DNA from: an uncultured Clostridia bacterium
Lineage (GTDB): Bacteria > Bacillota > Clostridia > Oscillospirales > Ruminococcaceae
Reading direction: 5' to 3'
Assembly (NCBI GenBank): GCA_947600065.1
Contig: CANQFZ010000002.1
Span: 62,001 to 126,000 of the forward strand
DNA: 64,000 nt
Under the pieces are notes generated by a model, which did not search any database, had not been told where the DNA came from, and saw only the letters and a program-made list of their open reading frames with translations. Shown piece after piece: positions 39,488 to 48,347 of the stretch; the first letter of the stretch is position 1; each line of letters begins with the position of its first letter. The translations under genes were made by a program, and so were the position numbers.

Positions 39488-40987
39488 ATGAATTTTTTCC
39501 GTAGCATTAAAGTTCGCGTCTGGGCGAGATTTGAAATTATCGTTCTTGCGATGCTGGCTTTTACTTATATTTTTCTTATTGCTATGTTTCCGATGTATTA
39601 CGGCTGGATGAAACGATATGAAATAAGTGAAACACTTGCTGAGATAAGTTCTGAATGGAGCGAAGACGATGAGTCGTATATCAGTAAACATATGCAAAAC
39701 ATTGTCGTAAAACAGGCGTCGGACAAGAAGATGTTTATTGAGATCGTCTATGAAAACGGCACTACTTATATAATAAACAGACTTGGTGGAAGTATTTCGC
39801 TGTTGATGCTTTCAAAAGATGATTTTATAGACAGCGTAAAGAAATCAGAGTCGGGCCTTATATACAAAACATTCCGTGACGAACAGGAAGACAATTTTGT
39901 TCTGATGCTTGGGAGTTATCTTGGCGGAAATAAAAATTCTCCCGATTCTTATATTTTTATATTCAATTATCTTCAGCCTATAGGTACAACAGTTCAAATT
40001 TTCCAGAGCCAATTTTATATTGTCGGACTGTTGATAATGCTCCTTACTATCTTTATGTCTGCATTTTTCTCAAATAAAATATCAGAGCCGATAATAAGAA
40101 TAAACAACTCCGCAAAAAGTCTTTCACAGGGAAAATTTGACGTTAAAATAGGAAAACGCGACTATGAAGAAATAAAACAGCTTGCAGGAACTCTATCGGA
40201 CGCCTCAAAGGAAATAGCAAAATCCGATGACCTGCGCAGAGAGCTTATGTCGAACATTTCTCATGATCTTCGTACTCCTTTGACTATGATAAAGGCTTAT
40301 GCCGAAATGATACGCGATATATCGGGAGATAATCCCGAAAAACGCGAAAAACATCTTAAAGTTATTATAGACGAAACAGACAGACTTTCTTCTCTTGTAA
40401 CGGATATACTTGATCTTTCAAAGCTTCAGGCGGGCGTTTCCGAGCTTAATATAGAAACGTTCGATCTGTCAGATAATATTTCTGAAGTCGTATCACGTTT
40501 TGAAGTAATAAGAATTAACGAGGGCATTTCCATTGAATTGCAGGCAGAAGATAATATACGGATATACGCCGATGTTACAAAGCTTGACCAGGTCATATAT
40601 AATCTTATAAACAACGCTGTAACATATGTTGGAGAAGACAATATAATAATAGTAAGACTTTTCAGGATACAAAACGGGATCGTGCGGTTTGAGGTCGAAG
40701 ATCACGGAGAAGGAATTTCTCCTGAAAATCTGCCGTATATCTGGGACAGATATTATAAGGTGAGTGAGCGTTCTTCTACTCATAAACGCGCCAAAATGGG
40801 GAGCGGAATAGGACTTTCTATAGTAAAAAGCATTCTCGAACAGCACGGGTTTAAATACGGCGCTGAAAGCAGTCTCGGAAAGGGAAGTAAGTTCTGGTTT
40901 GAAGCTCCGGAATATTCGGAAGCTTCTCCCGAAATACCCAAAAAGCATATGTTTGATAAATCGGATAAGAACCAGAAAAAACAGTAA
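39488..40987 (+). CDS. Sensor histidine kinase
   Basis: TM-extracytoplasmic-TM-HAMP, MSNISHDLRTPLTMIKAYAEMI H-box, N and G boxes. Confidence 0.94.
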   Translation: MNFFRSIKVRVWARFEIIVLAMLAFTYIFLIAMFPMYYGWMKRYEISETLAEISSEWSEDDESYISKHMQNIVVKQASDKKMFIEIVYENGTTYIINRLGGSISLLMLSKDDFIDSVKKSESGLIYKTFRDEQEDNFVLMLGSYLGGNKNSPDSYIFIFNYLQPIGTTVQIFQSQFYIVGLLIMLLTIFMSAFFSNKISEPIIRINNSAKSLSQGKFDVKIGKRDYEEIKQLAGTLSDASKEIAKSDDLRRELMSNISHDLRTPLTMIKAYAEMIRDISGDNPEKREKHLKVIIDETDRLSSLVTDILDLSKLQAGVSELNIETFDLSDNISEVVSRFEVIRINEGISIELQAEDNIRIYADVTKLDQVIYNLINNAVTYVGEDNIIIVRLFRIQNGIVRFEVEDHGEGISPENLPYIWDRYYKVSERSSTHKRAKMGSGIGLSIVKSILEQHGFKYGAESSLGKGSKFWFEAPEYSEASPEIPKKHMFDKSDKNQKKQ

Positions 40988-40994
40988 ATAAACT

Positions 40995-41024
40995 AAAGCG
41001 GACAGGACTTGTCCGCTTTTTTTA
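40995..41024 (+). terminator. AAGCGGACAGGACTTGTCCGCTTTTTTT
   Basis: Strong stem plus T7 after the sensor kinase. Confidence 0.9.
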
Positions 41025-41082
41025 TGAATAATAAACAAGCGCATTATAATAGAATAAATCAAAAACACGAAAGGAATATTCT

Positions 41083-41484
41083 ATGATCTGGCTGATAGTA
41101 AAACTTGCACTTGAAAACATTTTATTTTTCGGATTGCATTTTGAGGGGAAAAACAACTTTCCCAAACAGCTTTCCGCAAAAGAAGAACAACGCTGTCTTA
41201 AAAAAATGTCTTCTCCCGAATGCACCGAGGAAGAAAAAAAGGAAGCACGCGACAAGCTGATAGTTCATAATCTTAGGCTCGTGGCGTATATAGTAAACAA
41301 AAAGTATCCCGATTTTTCCGATATAGACGACCTTGTTTCAATAGGAACTATTGGTCTGATACGCGCTGCAGAAACGTTTGACCCCGCAAAGAACAACAAA
41401 TTTTCCACTTATGCTTCCAGATGTATTGATAATCCTATCACACCATTACGGAAACATTTTCTTTGTCTCTTAGCTTTACAATAA
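41083..41484 (+). pseudogene. N-terminal part of sigma-K-like sporulation sigma factor (SpoIVCB-like), truncated after ...FSTYASRCIDN
   Basis: NNFPKQLSAKEE, RDKLIVHNLRLVAYIVNKKYP, DLVSIGTIGLIRAAETFDP, STYASRCIDN resemble sigma-K region 2; then unrelated residues (PITPLRKHFLCLLALQ*) antisense to the bioB 3' end. May be a skin-type split gene rather than a pseudogene. Confidence 0.8.
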
Positions 41485-42424
41485 ACCCAAGCTCTTTTGT
41501 AGTTTTCATATCGTTTTCAACGGAAACTCCGCTTGTGGTCAGCATATCTCCCGATATTGCGGCGTTTGCTCCAGAAAGTAAAAGTGTTTTTCCCATATCG
41601 CTAAAAAGTCCTCTTCCTCCCGCAAGCCGAATTTGCGCGTTTGGGATAATAAATCGGAAAATAGCAACTATCCGCGCTGCTTCATCTTCGGTCATTATTT
41701 TGTAGCTTTCAAACGGCGTTCCGATTATAGGATTTAATATATTCACGGGGACTGATCTAATGTCAAGCTCTCGCAAAGTAAACGCCATATCTATCCTGTC
41801 TTCCGGTGTTTCGCCTACTCCCATAATGCCGCCGCTGCATACCTCAAGACCCGCGTTTTTTGCGGCGATTATTGTTTTCAGTTTGTCGTCAAACGTGTGA
41901 GTTGTGCATATTTTAGGGAAAAATCTTCGTGATGTTTCAAGATTGTTGTGAACGCGAGTAACACCCGCTTCTTTCAGTTTTAGAAAATTGCTCTCGTCGA
42001 GTAATCCCGCCGAAACACATACGGATATAGGACAAACCTTTTTTATCTCATGTACACTTTCGCAAAGGCTGTCAACTTCGCTGTCCGAAAGTTTTTTACC
42101 CGAACATACTATCGAAAACCTCAATACCCCTCGTTCATAGTTGTACAATGCGTGCTCTACGATCTCCTTTGTATCAAGCAGCGGATATTCCTCATGTTTA
42201 GCTTTGCTTTGAAAAGATTGCACACAGTATTTGCAATTTTCCGAACAGCACCCGCTTTTCCCGTTTATGATAGTACACATATCGAAAACATTTCCGCAGA
42301 ATTTCTGCCTTATTTCATTCGCCGCTGTGCAAAGCTCTCCTAGCGGCGCATGTATAAGCGAAACAGCTTCTTCTCTTGTGATATTTTCTCCGTTTAGTAT
42401 CTTTTCTTTCAGCTCAGCGATCAT
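41438..42424 (-). CDS. bioB: Biotin synthase
   Basis: CSENCKYC radical SAM motif, VHNNLETSRRFFPKICTTHTFDD, GGIMGVGETPEDRIDMAF. Confidence 0.94.
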   Translation of the reverse strand: MIAELKEKILNGENITREEAVSLIHAPLGELCTAANEIRQKFCGNVFDMCTIINGKSGCCSENCKYCVQSFQSKAKHEEYPLLDTKEIVEHALYNYERGVLRFSIVCSGKKLSDSEVDSLCESVHEIKKVCPISVCVSAGLLDESNFLKLKEAGVTRVHNNLETSRRFFPKICTTHTFDDKLKTIIAAKNAGLEVCSGGIMGVGETPEDRIDMAFTLRELDIRSVPVNILNPIIGTPFESYKIMTEDEAARIVAIFRFIIPNAQIRLAGGRGLFSDMGKTLLLSGANAAISGDMLTTSGVSVENDMKTTKELGFIVKLRDKENVSVMV

Positions 42425-42998
42425 TTTTGTCAGCCTCCTGATGATATTTTCTTACTATAGGTATAAGGCGCTTTGAGATAAAGACGGCTATTACGCTTAT
42501 AGCAAGGTCTTTAGGGAAAAGAAGTACAAAGCAATATAATAAACAATCTCCTATACTAATGCCGCCTTCTCCGACCCAAAGATTTGAAGCCAGGTAAAAA
42601 TAAACTACCCCAAATGCATACATTATCAAAACGCCTATAAAGTCCGCTGTCAGAAGCCGTTTTATCGAAGGATTAGGCACGGCGTTAGCGATCTTTCCCG
42701 TGATATAAGCGCCTATAATAAAACCTATCATATACCCGAAGGTCGGTTTAAGGATATAGAAAAATCCTCCTCCCTCCGTAAATATCGGAATGCCTATAAG
42801 CCCCAGCATAACGTAAACAACAACGCTCAATGCGCCGAATTTTCCTCCGAGAAGCATAGCCGCAAGAACTATGAAAAATACCTGAAGCGTAACGTTTATG
42901 TAGGGTATAGGTATTCTTATAAACGCTCCTATAGCTATAAGCGCGGCAAAAATCGCGCACATACAAATCATAACTGTTTTACTTTTTGCTTTTGTCAT
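42414..42998 (-). CDS. bioY: Biotin transporter BioY
   Basis: IRIPIPYINVTLQVFFIVLAAMLLGGKFGALSVVVYVMLGLIGIPIF. Confidence 0.92.
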   Translation of the reverse strand: MTKAKSKTVMICMCAIFAALIAIGAFIRIPIPYINVTLQVFFIVLAAMLLGGKFGALSVVVYVMLGLIGIPIFTEGGGFFYILKPTFGYMIGFIIGAYITGKIANAVPNPSIKRLLTADFIGVLIMYAFGVVYFYLASNLWVGEGGISIGDCLLYCFVLLFPKDLAISVIAVFISKRLIPIVRKYHQEADKNDR

Positions 42999-43971
42999 TT
43001 TTTCTCCTTATACTTATCTCGCCCGAATATATTACATCTTCATTATTGTTTTCATATCTGACTTTAAGGGCGAAATTATCGTCAATTCCGAGCAACACCG
43101 CAGGAGTTACCGTTTCATTGTCAGCGCCCGAATAAATATTGATCTTTTCTCCCTGCCACATAAGCCGTTTTTTGTATTCACTAAGCCCGCCGCATTCGGG
43201 AAGCTGTTCATAAAGCTCCGTAAATCTGTCATAAAATTCGGAGGCTAATTTGTTTTTTGTATTAGGAATATTTTCTTTCAAAAGCGCGCCTGCTGTATCC
43301 GATATTTCGGTTGGAAAACCGTCTTTAGGATAATAAACGTTTATACCTATGCCTATGATAACATGATCAAACATTCCGTTTTCAATGTTTACAGCAGCTA
43401 CCGTAGATATTCCCGCAACTTTTTTCCCACCGCAAAAAATGTCGTTTACCCATTTTATGTCGGTCTTTATGCCCGTTACATTTTCTATTGATGCGCAGGC
43501 AGCGACCGCTGCGGCTGCCGTAATTTTAACCGATTCTTTTGCAGAGAATTTCGGGCGCAGCAAAATACTTAAATAAAGTCCCGTATCAGCAGGGGAGAAG
43601 AAACTGCGTCCGCGCCGTCCATAACCGTTTGTCTGTTCGGACGCTATCATCATGGTCCCTTCTTTTTCACCTTTTATAGCAAGTTCATTAAGATACGCGT
43701 TTGTTGAGCCGACTGTTTTTAGCAGAATGATATTACTGTTATTTTTTAAATATCGGCAAACTCCCGATTTACTCAGGACATCTCCGCTGTCGTCGAGCTG
43801 ATATCCGCGATTTGTAACGGCATTTATTTCAAATCCGTCAATTCTAAGCGACTTTATTGATTTCCAGACCGCTCCTCTGGTACAATAGAGCTTCTTTGCG
43901 ATATATTCGCCCGAAATGAAATTGTTTCTATTTTCTTCGAGAAGTTCAAGTACTTGTTCTTTTATAGTCAA
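42979..43971 (-). CDS. birA: Bifunctional biotin ligase/repressor BirA
   Basis: N-terminal HTH, ASEQTNGYGRRGRSFFSPADTGLYLSILLRP, IKWVNDIF; TTG start 43971 preferred (GAGG RBS), alternative ATG 43986. Confidence 0.9.
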   Translation of the reverse strand: MTIKEQVLELLEENRNNFISGEYIAKKLYCTRGAVWKSIKSLRIDGFEINAVTNRGYQLDDSGDVLSKSGVCRYLKNNSNIILLKTVGSTNAYLNELAIKGEKEGTMMIASEQTNGYGRRGRSFFSPADTGLYLSILLRPKFSAKESVKITAAAAVAACASIENVTGIKTDIKWVNDIFCGGKKVAGISTVAAVNIENGMFDHVIIGIGINVYYPKDGFPTEISDTAGALLKENIPNTKNKLASEFYDRFTELYEQLPECGGLSEYKKRLMWQGEKINIYSGADNETVTPAVLLGIDDNFALKVRYENNNEDVIYSGEISIRRKNDKSKK

Positions 43972-44004
43972 GATCGTATACCTCATTTGTTTACTTCGTA
44001 TACA

Positions 44005-44058
44005 ATTATATCATTTGAAAAACAGAATGTCAACCTTTATTAAAAAAGAGTTGACAAT
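44005..44058 (-). promoter_or_regulatory. Probable BirA operator overlapping birA promoter
   Basis: Minus strand TTGACA (44033-44028)-17-TATAAT (44010-44005); inverted repeat AATGTCAAC-N15-GTTGACAAT at 44026-44058. Confidence 0.7.
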
Positions 44059-44078
44059 TATTGAATTAAGTAATGTCA

Positions 44079-45668
44079 TTATTTGAGGTAAATATGTATT
44101 TTTTCGCCGTCCCAAACGATTTTTTCAACAACCTTATTTACAAACTCCCGTTTTTCAACCACCGTCAATTCGTCAAATCTATCGCTGATTTTCAGCAATT
44201 CTTCAACGACAGCCTCAATATTCAGATTATCTGATTTCTTTATTTCAATGCGCGAAAGTTCTTCGTTCAGCATTTTAATTTCATTCCCCAGATTTTTTAT
44301 CTCGCTTTCTGCATATCCGAAAGTTGTATTGTCTGAGCCTGCAAAAGCGCGCATAAGTTTTGAAATTTCTTTTTCTTTGTACGTTATCTGCCTTTTGATT
44401 TCAGCCGAGTTGTCGGTTTCGGGAATGTTTTTTACTAAAATGCTAAGTTCTTGTTTTACCGAGCTGTCTATTTTCACAAGCTTCAATATTTCCCTGCACA
44501 CGATTTTATCAAGTTCGTTTCCGCATACGTTTTTCATATCGCATTTAGTCTTGTGTGAGCGCTCCTTATATTCGCACATATACGAAAATCTTTCGGTATT
44601 ATCAGCATTTCTTGAGGTTATGCGAGGGCGCATATTATGCCCGCATTTTCCGCATTTTACAAGTCCCGTGAAAATTGCGACTGTGTTTCTTGACGGCTTG
44701 TAAAACGTTTTTGAAGCATTTTGCCCCAGCAAACTCTGAGTTTTTATCCATTCCTCCGAGTTTATAATTCCCTTGTGCTTTCCGAGGGCGATTATCCATT
44801 CATCGGGAGAAGTCCTGCGGGATTTTTTTCCGCTTTGAGTTGTCCTGCAGAACGGCATTATCCCGCGTTTTCCGCTTATTTCATCTTTAGTAAAGCAAAC
44901 ATCGCACCCAAGCCCCTTAAAGTACGAAAGCGAATTTTCATCTGCCGTGCAGTAAACGGGATTTTTAAGTATATCTCTAACCGCCCTTGTGCGGAAGTCA
45001 TTCCCTCCGCGCGACTTAATTCCGTTTGCAATAAGCCATGATGTCGTTTTAGTCAGCGAATGAAATTCAAGAAACTTCTCGTAGATCGTCTTTACTCTTG
45101 AAATTTCTTCCTTAACAGGCGACAGCTTGTATGCAAACCGCCGTTTTCCGTCAGCGTCCTTTATTTCGAGTTTTTCTCCCGTAAATCCAAGCGGAGTTAT
45201 TCCTCCGAGCCAGCGTCCTGTTCTTGCCAGAAGAACAATGTTGTCGCGTATGCGCTCTGCAATAGTTTCCCGTTCAAGCTGTGCGAATACCGCAGAAATG
45301 TTCATCATAGCGCGCCCCATGGGCGTTGAAGTATCAAACTGTTCTTTAATACAGACGAAGCTCGTTTTTTGCTCGTTCAGTTTCTCAATAAGATTTGCGA
45401 AATCGCCGACATTCCTGCTTATTCTGTCAAGCCTGTAAACTATGATATAATCAAACGGCTGTTCGTTTTCAATTTTCATCATTTCCTTAAAGCGCGGTCT
45501 GTCGAGGTTTTTGGCTGAAAAGCCCTCGTCCTCGAAAACTGTTATGTCGCTGTCGCACGCTTCGGGGATGTGCGTTTTGATATATTCACGGCAGAGAGAA
45601 ACTTGATTTTCAATGCTTTCTCCCTTTCCCGTAAACTTTGATTTTCTTGAATAAACCGCAATTTTCAT
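44079..45668 (-). CDS. Large serine recombinase (resolvase + recombinase + zinc ribbon)
   Basis: MKIAVYSRKSKFTGKGESIENQ, YRLDRISRN, GRAMMNISAVFAQLERETIAERI, CGKCGHNMRPR; C-terminal coiled coil. Confidence 0.93.
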   Translation of the reverse strand: MKIAVYSRKSKFTGKGESIENQVSLCREYIKTHIPEACDSDITVFEDEGFSAKNLDRPRFKEMMKIENEQPFDYIIVYRLDRISRNVGDFANLIEKLNEQKTSFVCIKEQFDTSTPMGRAMMNISAVFAQLERETIAERIRDNIVLLARTGRWLGGITPLGFTGEKLEIKDADGKRRFAYKLSPVKEEISRVKTIYEKFLEFHSLTKTTSWLIANGIKSRGGNDFRTRAVRDILKNPVYCTADENSLSYFKGLGCDVCFTKDEISGKRGIMPFCRTTQSGKKSRRTSPDEWIIALGKHKGIINSEEWIKTQSLLGQNASKTFYKPSRNTVAIFTGLVKCGKCGHNMRPRITSRNADNTERFSYMCEYKERSHKTKCDMKNVCGNELDKIVCREILKLVKIDSSVKQELSILVKNIPETDNSAEIKRQITYKEKEISKLMRAFAGSDNTTFGYAESEIKNLGNEIKMLNEELSRIEIKKSDNLNIEAVVEELLKISDRFDELTVVEKREFVNKVVEKIVWDGEKIHIYLK

Positions 45669-45746
45669 ATTACCCCTCTTTCTTAATGTAACTCGTAATC
45701 TTGTACAAGTCTGCTGTCATAATATACTTTCAAGGGGGCGTGAAGT

Positions 45747-45926
45747 ATGACGGATAATTTAAAGAAAATTAGCGCAGTGGTACATATTTCGGATGAAAAT
45801 ATTTTAAAAAGACTGATATACGAAACCGATAAGCTGTTTGTTTACACTGTCCGCAAGGCGATTTACGGATACACTTTCGACGAAAAAAAGAGAATAATAT
45901 CAAGTTTGATTTCAAAATTAAAGTAA
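45747..45926 (+). CDS. 59-aa small protein divergent from recombinase
   Basis: MTDNLKKISAVVHISDENILKRLIYETDKLFVYTVRKAIYGYTFDEKKRIISSLISKLK*, preceded by AAGGGGG. Confidence 0.55.
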   Translation: MTDNLKKISAVVHISDENILKRLIYETDKLFVYTVRKAIYGYTFDEKKRIISSLISKLK

Positions 45927-45930
45927 AAAA

Positions 45931-45955
45931 ATCACCGAACAAATCGTTCGGTGAT
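45931..45955. terminator. ATCACCGAAC-AAATC-GTTCGGTGAT hairpin
   Basis: 10-bp perfect stem just after the small ORF. Confidence 0.6.
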
Positions 45956-45995
45956 ATTAGTTATCTGAAATAAAAATGTTAATAGAATTTATATA

Positions 45996-46024
45996 TTGAC
46001 TTTTTGAACAAACCGTGATATAAT
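45996..46024 (+). promoter_or_regulatory. Promoter TTGACT-17-TATAAT
   Basis: Hexamers upstream of the ORF at 46123. Confidence 0.65.
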
Positions 46025-46122
46025 ATCTACAGATTATTATATCTTTATATGACAATGACAGCAGGTATTATGGAGATATAAAAATCCTCTGATATATACA
46101 AAGATGATGGAGATGATATTTC

Positions 46123-46593
46123 GTGTCAAATTTTAGCAGACGAGAGCTTATCGGTTCATTACTATGTCCTTTTTTAACATTGTTTTGGGGCGCACTCCGC
46201 TTTGTAAACGATATTCTGATTTTAGGAATGGGACTTTCAGGCAAAGATACTTTTCACATAATGTACATCGTCGCTTTTTTCATTGGCGGCATTTTACCTG
46301 CAATTCTAACGCTTGCGCTCAGAGTACATACAGAGCAGTATCTGAAAAAACGGATCATAGTAATTGTTATCATATATGTAGCCAACAATTGCATAGGAAT
46401 GATAGGTTATCCTGTTATGATGATCCCGCTGTATGTACTGGTCGGTGTGGGATCGGTCGTTTATCAGGTTTTAAAGGTTCAGAACGAGGACACAAGCGGT
46501 TCTGAACGGGCAGTTCTGATGCTTTCCGACATCACTGTGTACTGGTTATTATATTATTGCATTTACTGGTTTACAGACTATGTGATAAAATAA
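46123..46593 (+). CDS. Hypothetical membrane protein
   Basis: Multi-TM ORF with promoter and GTG start. Confidence 0.6.
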   Translation: MSNFSRRELIGSLLCPFLTLFWGALRFVNDILILGMGLSGKDTFHIMYIVAFFIGGILPAILTLALRVHTEQYLKKRIIVIVIIYVANNCIGMIGYPVMMIPLYVLVGVGSVVYQVLKVQNEDTSGSERAVLMLSDITVYWLLYYCIYWFTDYVIK

Positions 46594-46653
46594 AAACCGA
46601 TTCATTTTTATAATATGTTCATAAATTCTGATAGCTTACTATTAAATAATATT

Positions 46654-46692
46654 AAACCTCACCAAATCCCAACGGATAAGGTGAGGTTTTTA
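46654..46692 (+). terminator. AAACCTCACC...GGTGAGGTTT + T-rich tail
   Basis: 10-bp perfect stem. Confidence 0.75.
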
Positions 46693-46794
46693 TTTTTTCA
46701 TCAATCAGATTATTGTTAACGATAGAAAGCGAAAGATTGATTTACATAAAAGTTTTTAAAAGGCTAGTTTATACGGTCTGCCCGTTATTTTAAT

Positions 46795-46974
46795 TTATCA
46801 AGTTCAACTGCATTAAAATTCTGAATACGCCCGCAATTCTTACAGCATCAGATAATGGGACTTCTTTTCGGTTTCATCTTATTTATCTCACCGTTAGGAT
46901 AGAAAAACATTCCATGTGTAGATGCCATTACGCCCTCAATTAACTCGCCGCCGCATTTATCACATTATTCATTC
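46795..46974 (-). pseudogene. Zinc-ribbon protein remnant with two in-frame stops
   Basis: Minus-strand reading MNE*CDKCGGELIEGVMASTHGMFFYPNGEINKMKPKRSPII*CCKNCGRIQNFNAVELDKLK*. Confidence 0.6.
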
Positions 46975-46996
46975 ATAAATTGTACCTCTTAAAAAA

Positions 46997-47908
46997 TTAT
47001 CCCTCATTTGCCATTAGCCTTACCATAACGGCTTTTTGTGCGTGCAGACGGTTTTCAGCCTCGTCAAAAATCTCCTTTGCGTGCTGTTCAAATACTTTTG
47101 AGGTTATTTCTTCTTCGCGGTGTGCGGGCAGGCAGTGCATAACTATTGCGTCGGATTTTGCCGAAGCCATAACGTTATCGTTTATCTGATATCCCTTAAA
47201 CGCTATCCTGCGCTTTTCTACCTCGTCTTCCATTCCCATAGACGCCCATACGTCCGTATAAAGTACGTCCGCGTCAGCGGCAGCTTCTACGGGACTGTTT
47301 ACGATCTTGAAGTTTTCATAATCCCTTGTAAAATCAAGAACCTTTTCATCGGGATAATAACCCTCGGGACAGGCAAGAGTAACGTTCATTCCAACTTTAA
47401 GACAACCTACCGTCAGAGAGTTTGCCATATTGTTTCCGTCGCCTATATAGCAGAAGTTCAAACCCTCAAGCTTGTTTTTGTATTCGCGAATTGTTTGTAA
47501 ATCAGCGAGCACCTGACAAGGATGACAAAAATCTGTCAAACCGTTTATTATGGGAATAGAACCAAATTCCGCAAGATTTTCTACCTCGGACTGTTCAAAC
47601 GTTCTTATCATAATTCCGTTCAGATAGCGTGAGAGAACGCGAGCCGTATCCTGAACAGGCTCTCCGCGCCCTATCTGAAGCTCCTTTGAAGAAAGGAAGA
47701 GCGCGTTTCCGCCGAGCTGATACATTCCCGTTTCAAAAGAAACGCGAGTTCTTGTAGAAGCTTTCTGGAAGATCATTCCCAGCGTCATTCCCTTTAAAAT
47801 ATTGTGAGGGATACCGTGCTTTTGCTCGTATTTGAGCTGATCCGCAAGATTAAGTATGTCAATTATTTCCTCAGTGCTCAAATCGAGCAGTTTCAATAAA
47901 TGTTTCAT
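46997..47908 (-). CDS. argF: Ornithine carbamoyltransferase
   Basis: FQKASTRTRVSFETGMYQLGG, FCHPCQVLADLQTI, MHCLPAHREEEI. Confidence 0.95.
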   Translation of the reverse strand: MKHLLKLLDLSTEEIIDILNLADQLKYEQKHGIPHNILKGMTLGMIFQKASTRTRVSFETGMYQLGGNALFLSSKELQIGRGEPVQDTARVLSRYLNGIMIRTFEQSEVENLAEFGSIPIINGLTDFCHPCQVLADLQTIREYKNKLEGLNFCYIGDGNNMANSLTVGCLKVGMNVTLACPEGYYPDEKVLDFTRDYENFKIVNSPVEAAADADVLYTDVWASMGMEDEVEKRRIAFKGYQINDNVMASAKSDAIVMHCLPAHREEEITSKVFEQHAKEIFDEAENRLHAQKAVMVRLMANEG

Positions 47909-47935
47909 TATAAAAAATCCTTTCAGTTTTATTAT

Positions 47936-48334
47936 TTATTTTGCCGTTTCTATCACGCAAAATGTAAATGCGGCAGGGAAGAGAACTATAAGAATATCGC
48001 CTATGTTAAAGCCATTGTTAAAGCTGAAGAACAACGAAACAAGCGCAAGAAGCGTTACACATATTCCCGATATAAGAGCGGGCTTCCTTGCCTTTTCCTT
48101 GTTAAAGATAGTCAGCATAACACCGTACAGTCCCATTGCCGCAAATGCGAAAGAAGTAAGGAGAAGTCCCAGGAGATTTCCTAAAAAGCCCATCATGTCA
48201 CCGCTTCGTATTGTTGAAAAAATTGCAAATCTGATAAAATAACTTCTCCCGAAAAGAACCTGAAAATTAAAGATCAAAGCCACCGCTGCAATAAGAAGGC
48301 TTACGACCGAAATTATTTGAGTTACTCTTTTCAT
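47936..48334 (-). CDS. Small membrane protein
   Basis: Four hydrophobic segments; between argF and argD. Confidence 0.6.
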   Translation of the reverse strand: MKRVTQIISVVSLLIAAVALIFNFQVLFGRSYFIRFAIFSTIRSGDMMGFLGNLLGLLLTSFAFAAMGLYGVMLTIFNKEKARKPALISGICVTLLALVSLFFSFNNGFNIGDILIVLFPAAFTFCVIETAK

Positions 48335-48347
48335 TATTTCTCCTTCC

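Noticed and set aside
41083-41484. Complete but short sigma factor
   Set aside because: Lacks all of regions 3 and 4 needed for -35 recognition, and the last 16 residues are antisense to bioB.
46795-46974. Selenocysteine reading of the TGA before CCKNCG
   Set aside because: An additional TAA at codon 4 and no evident SECIS-like hairpin; decay is simpler.
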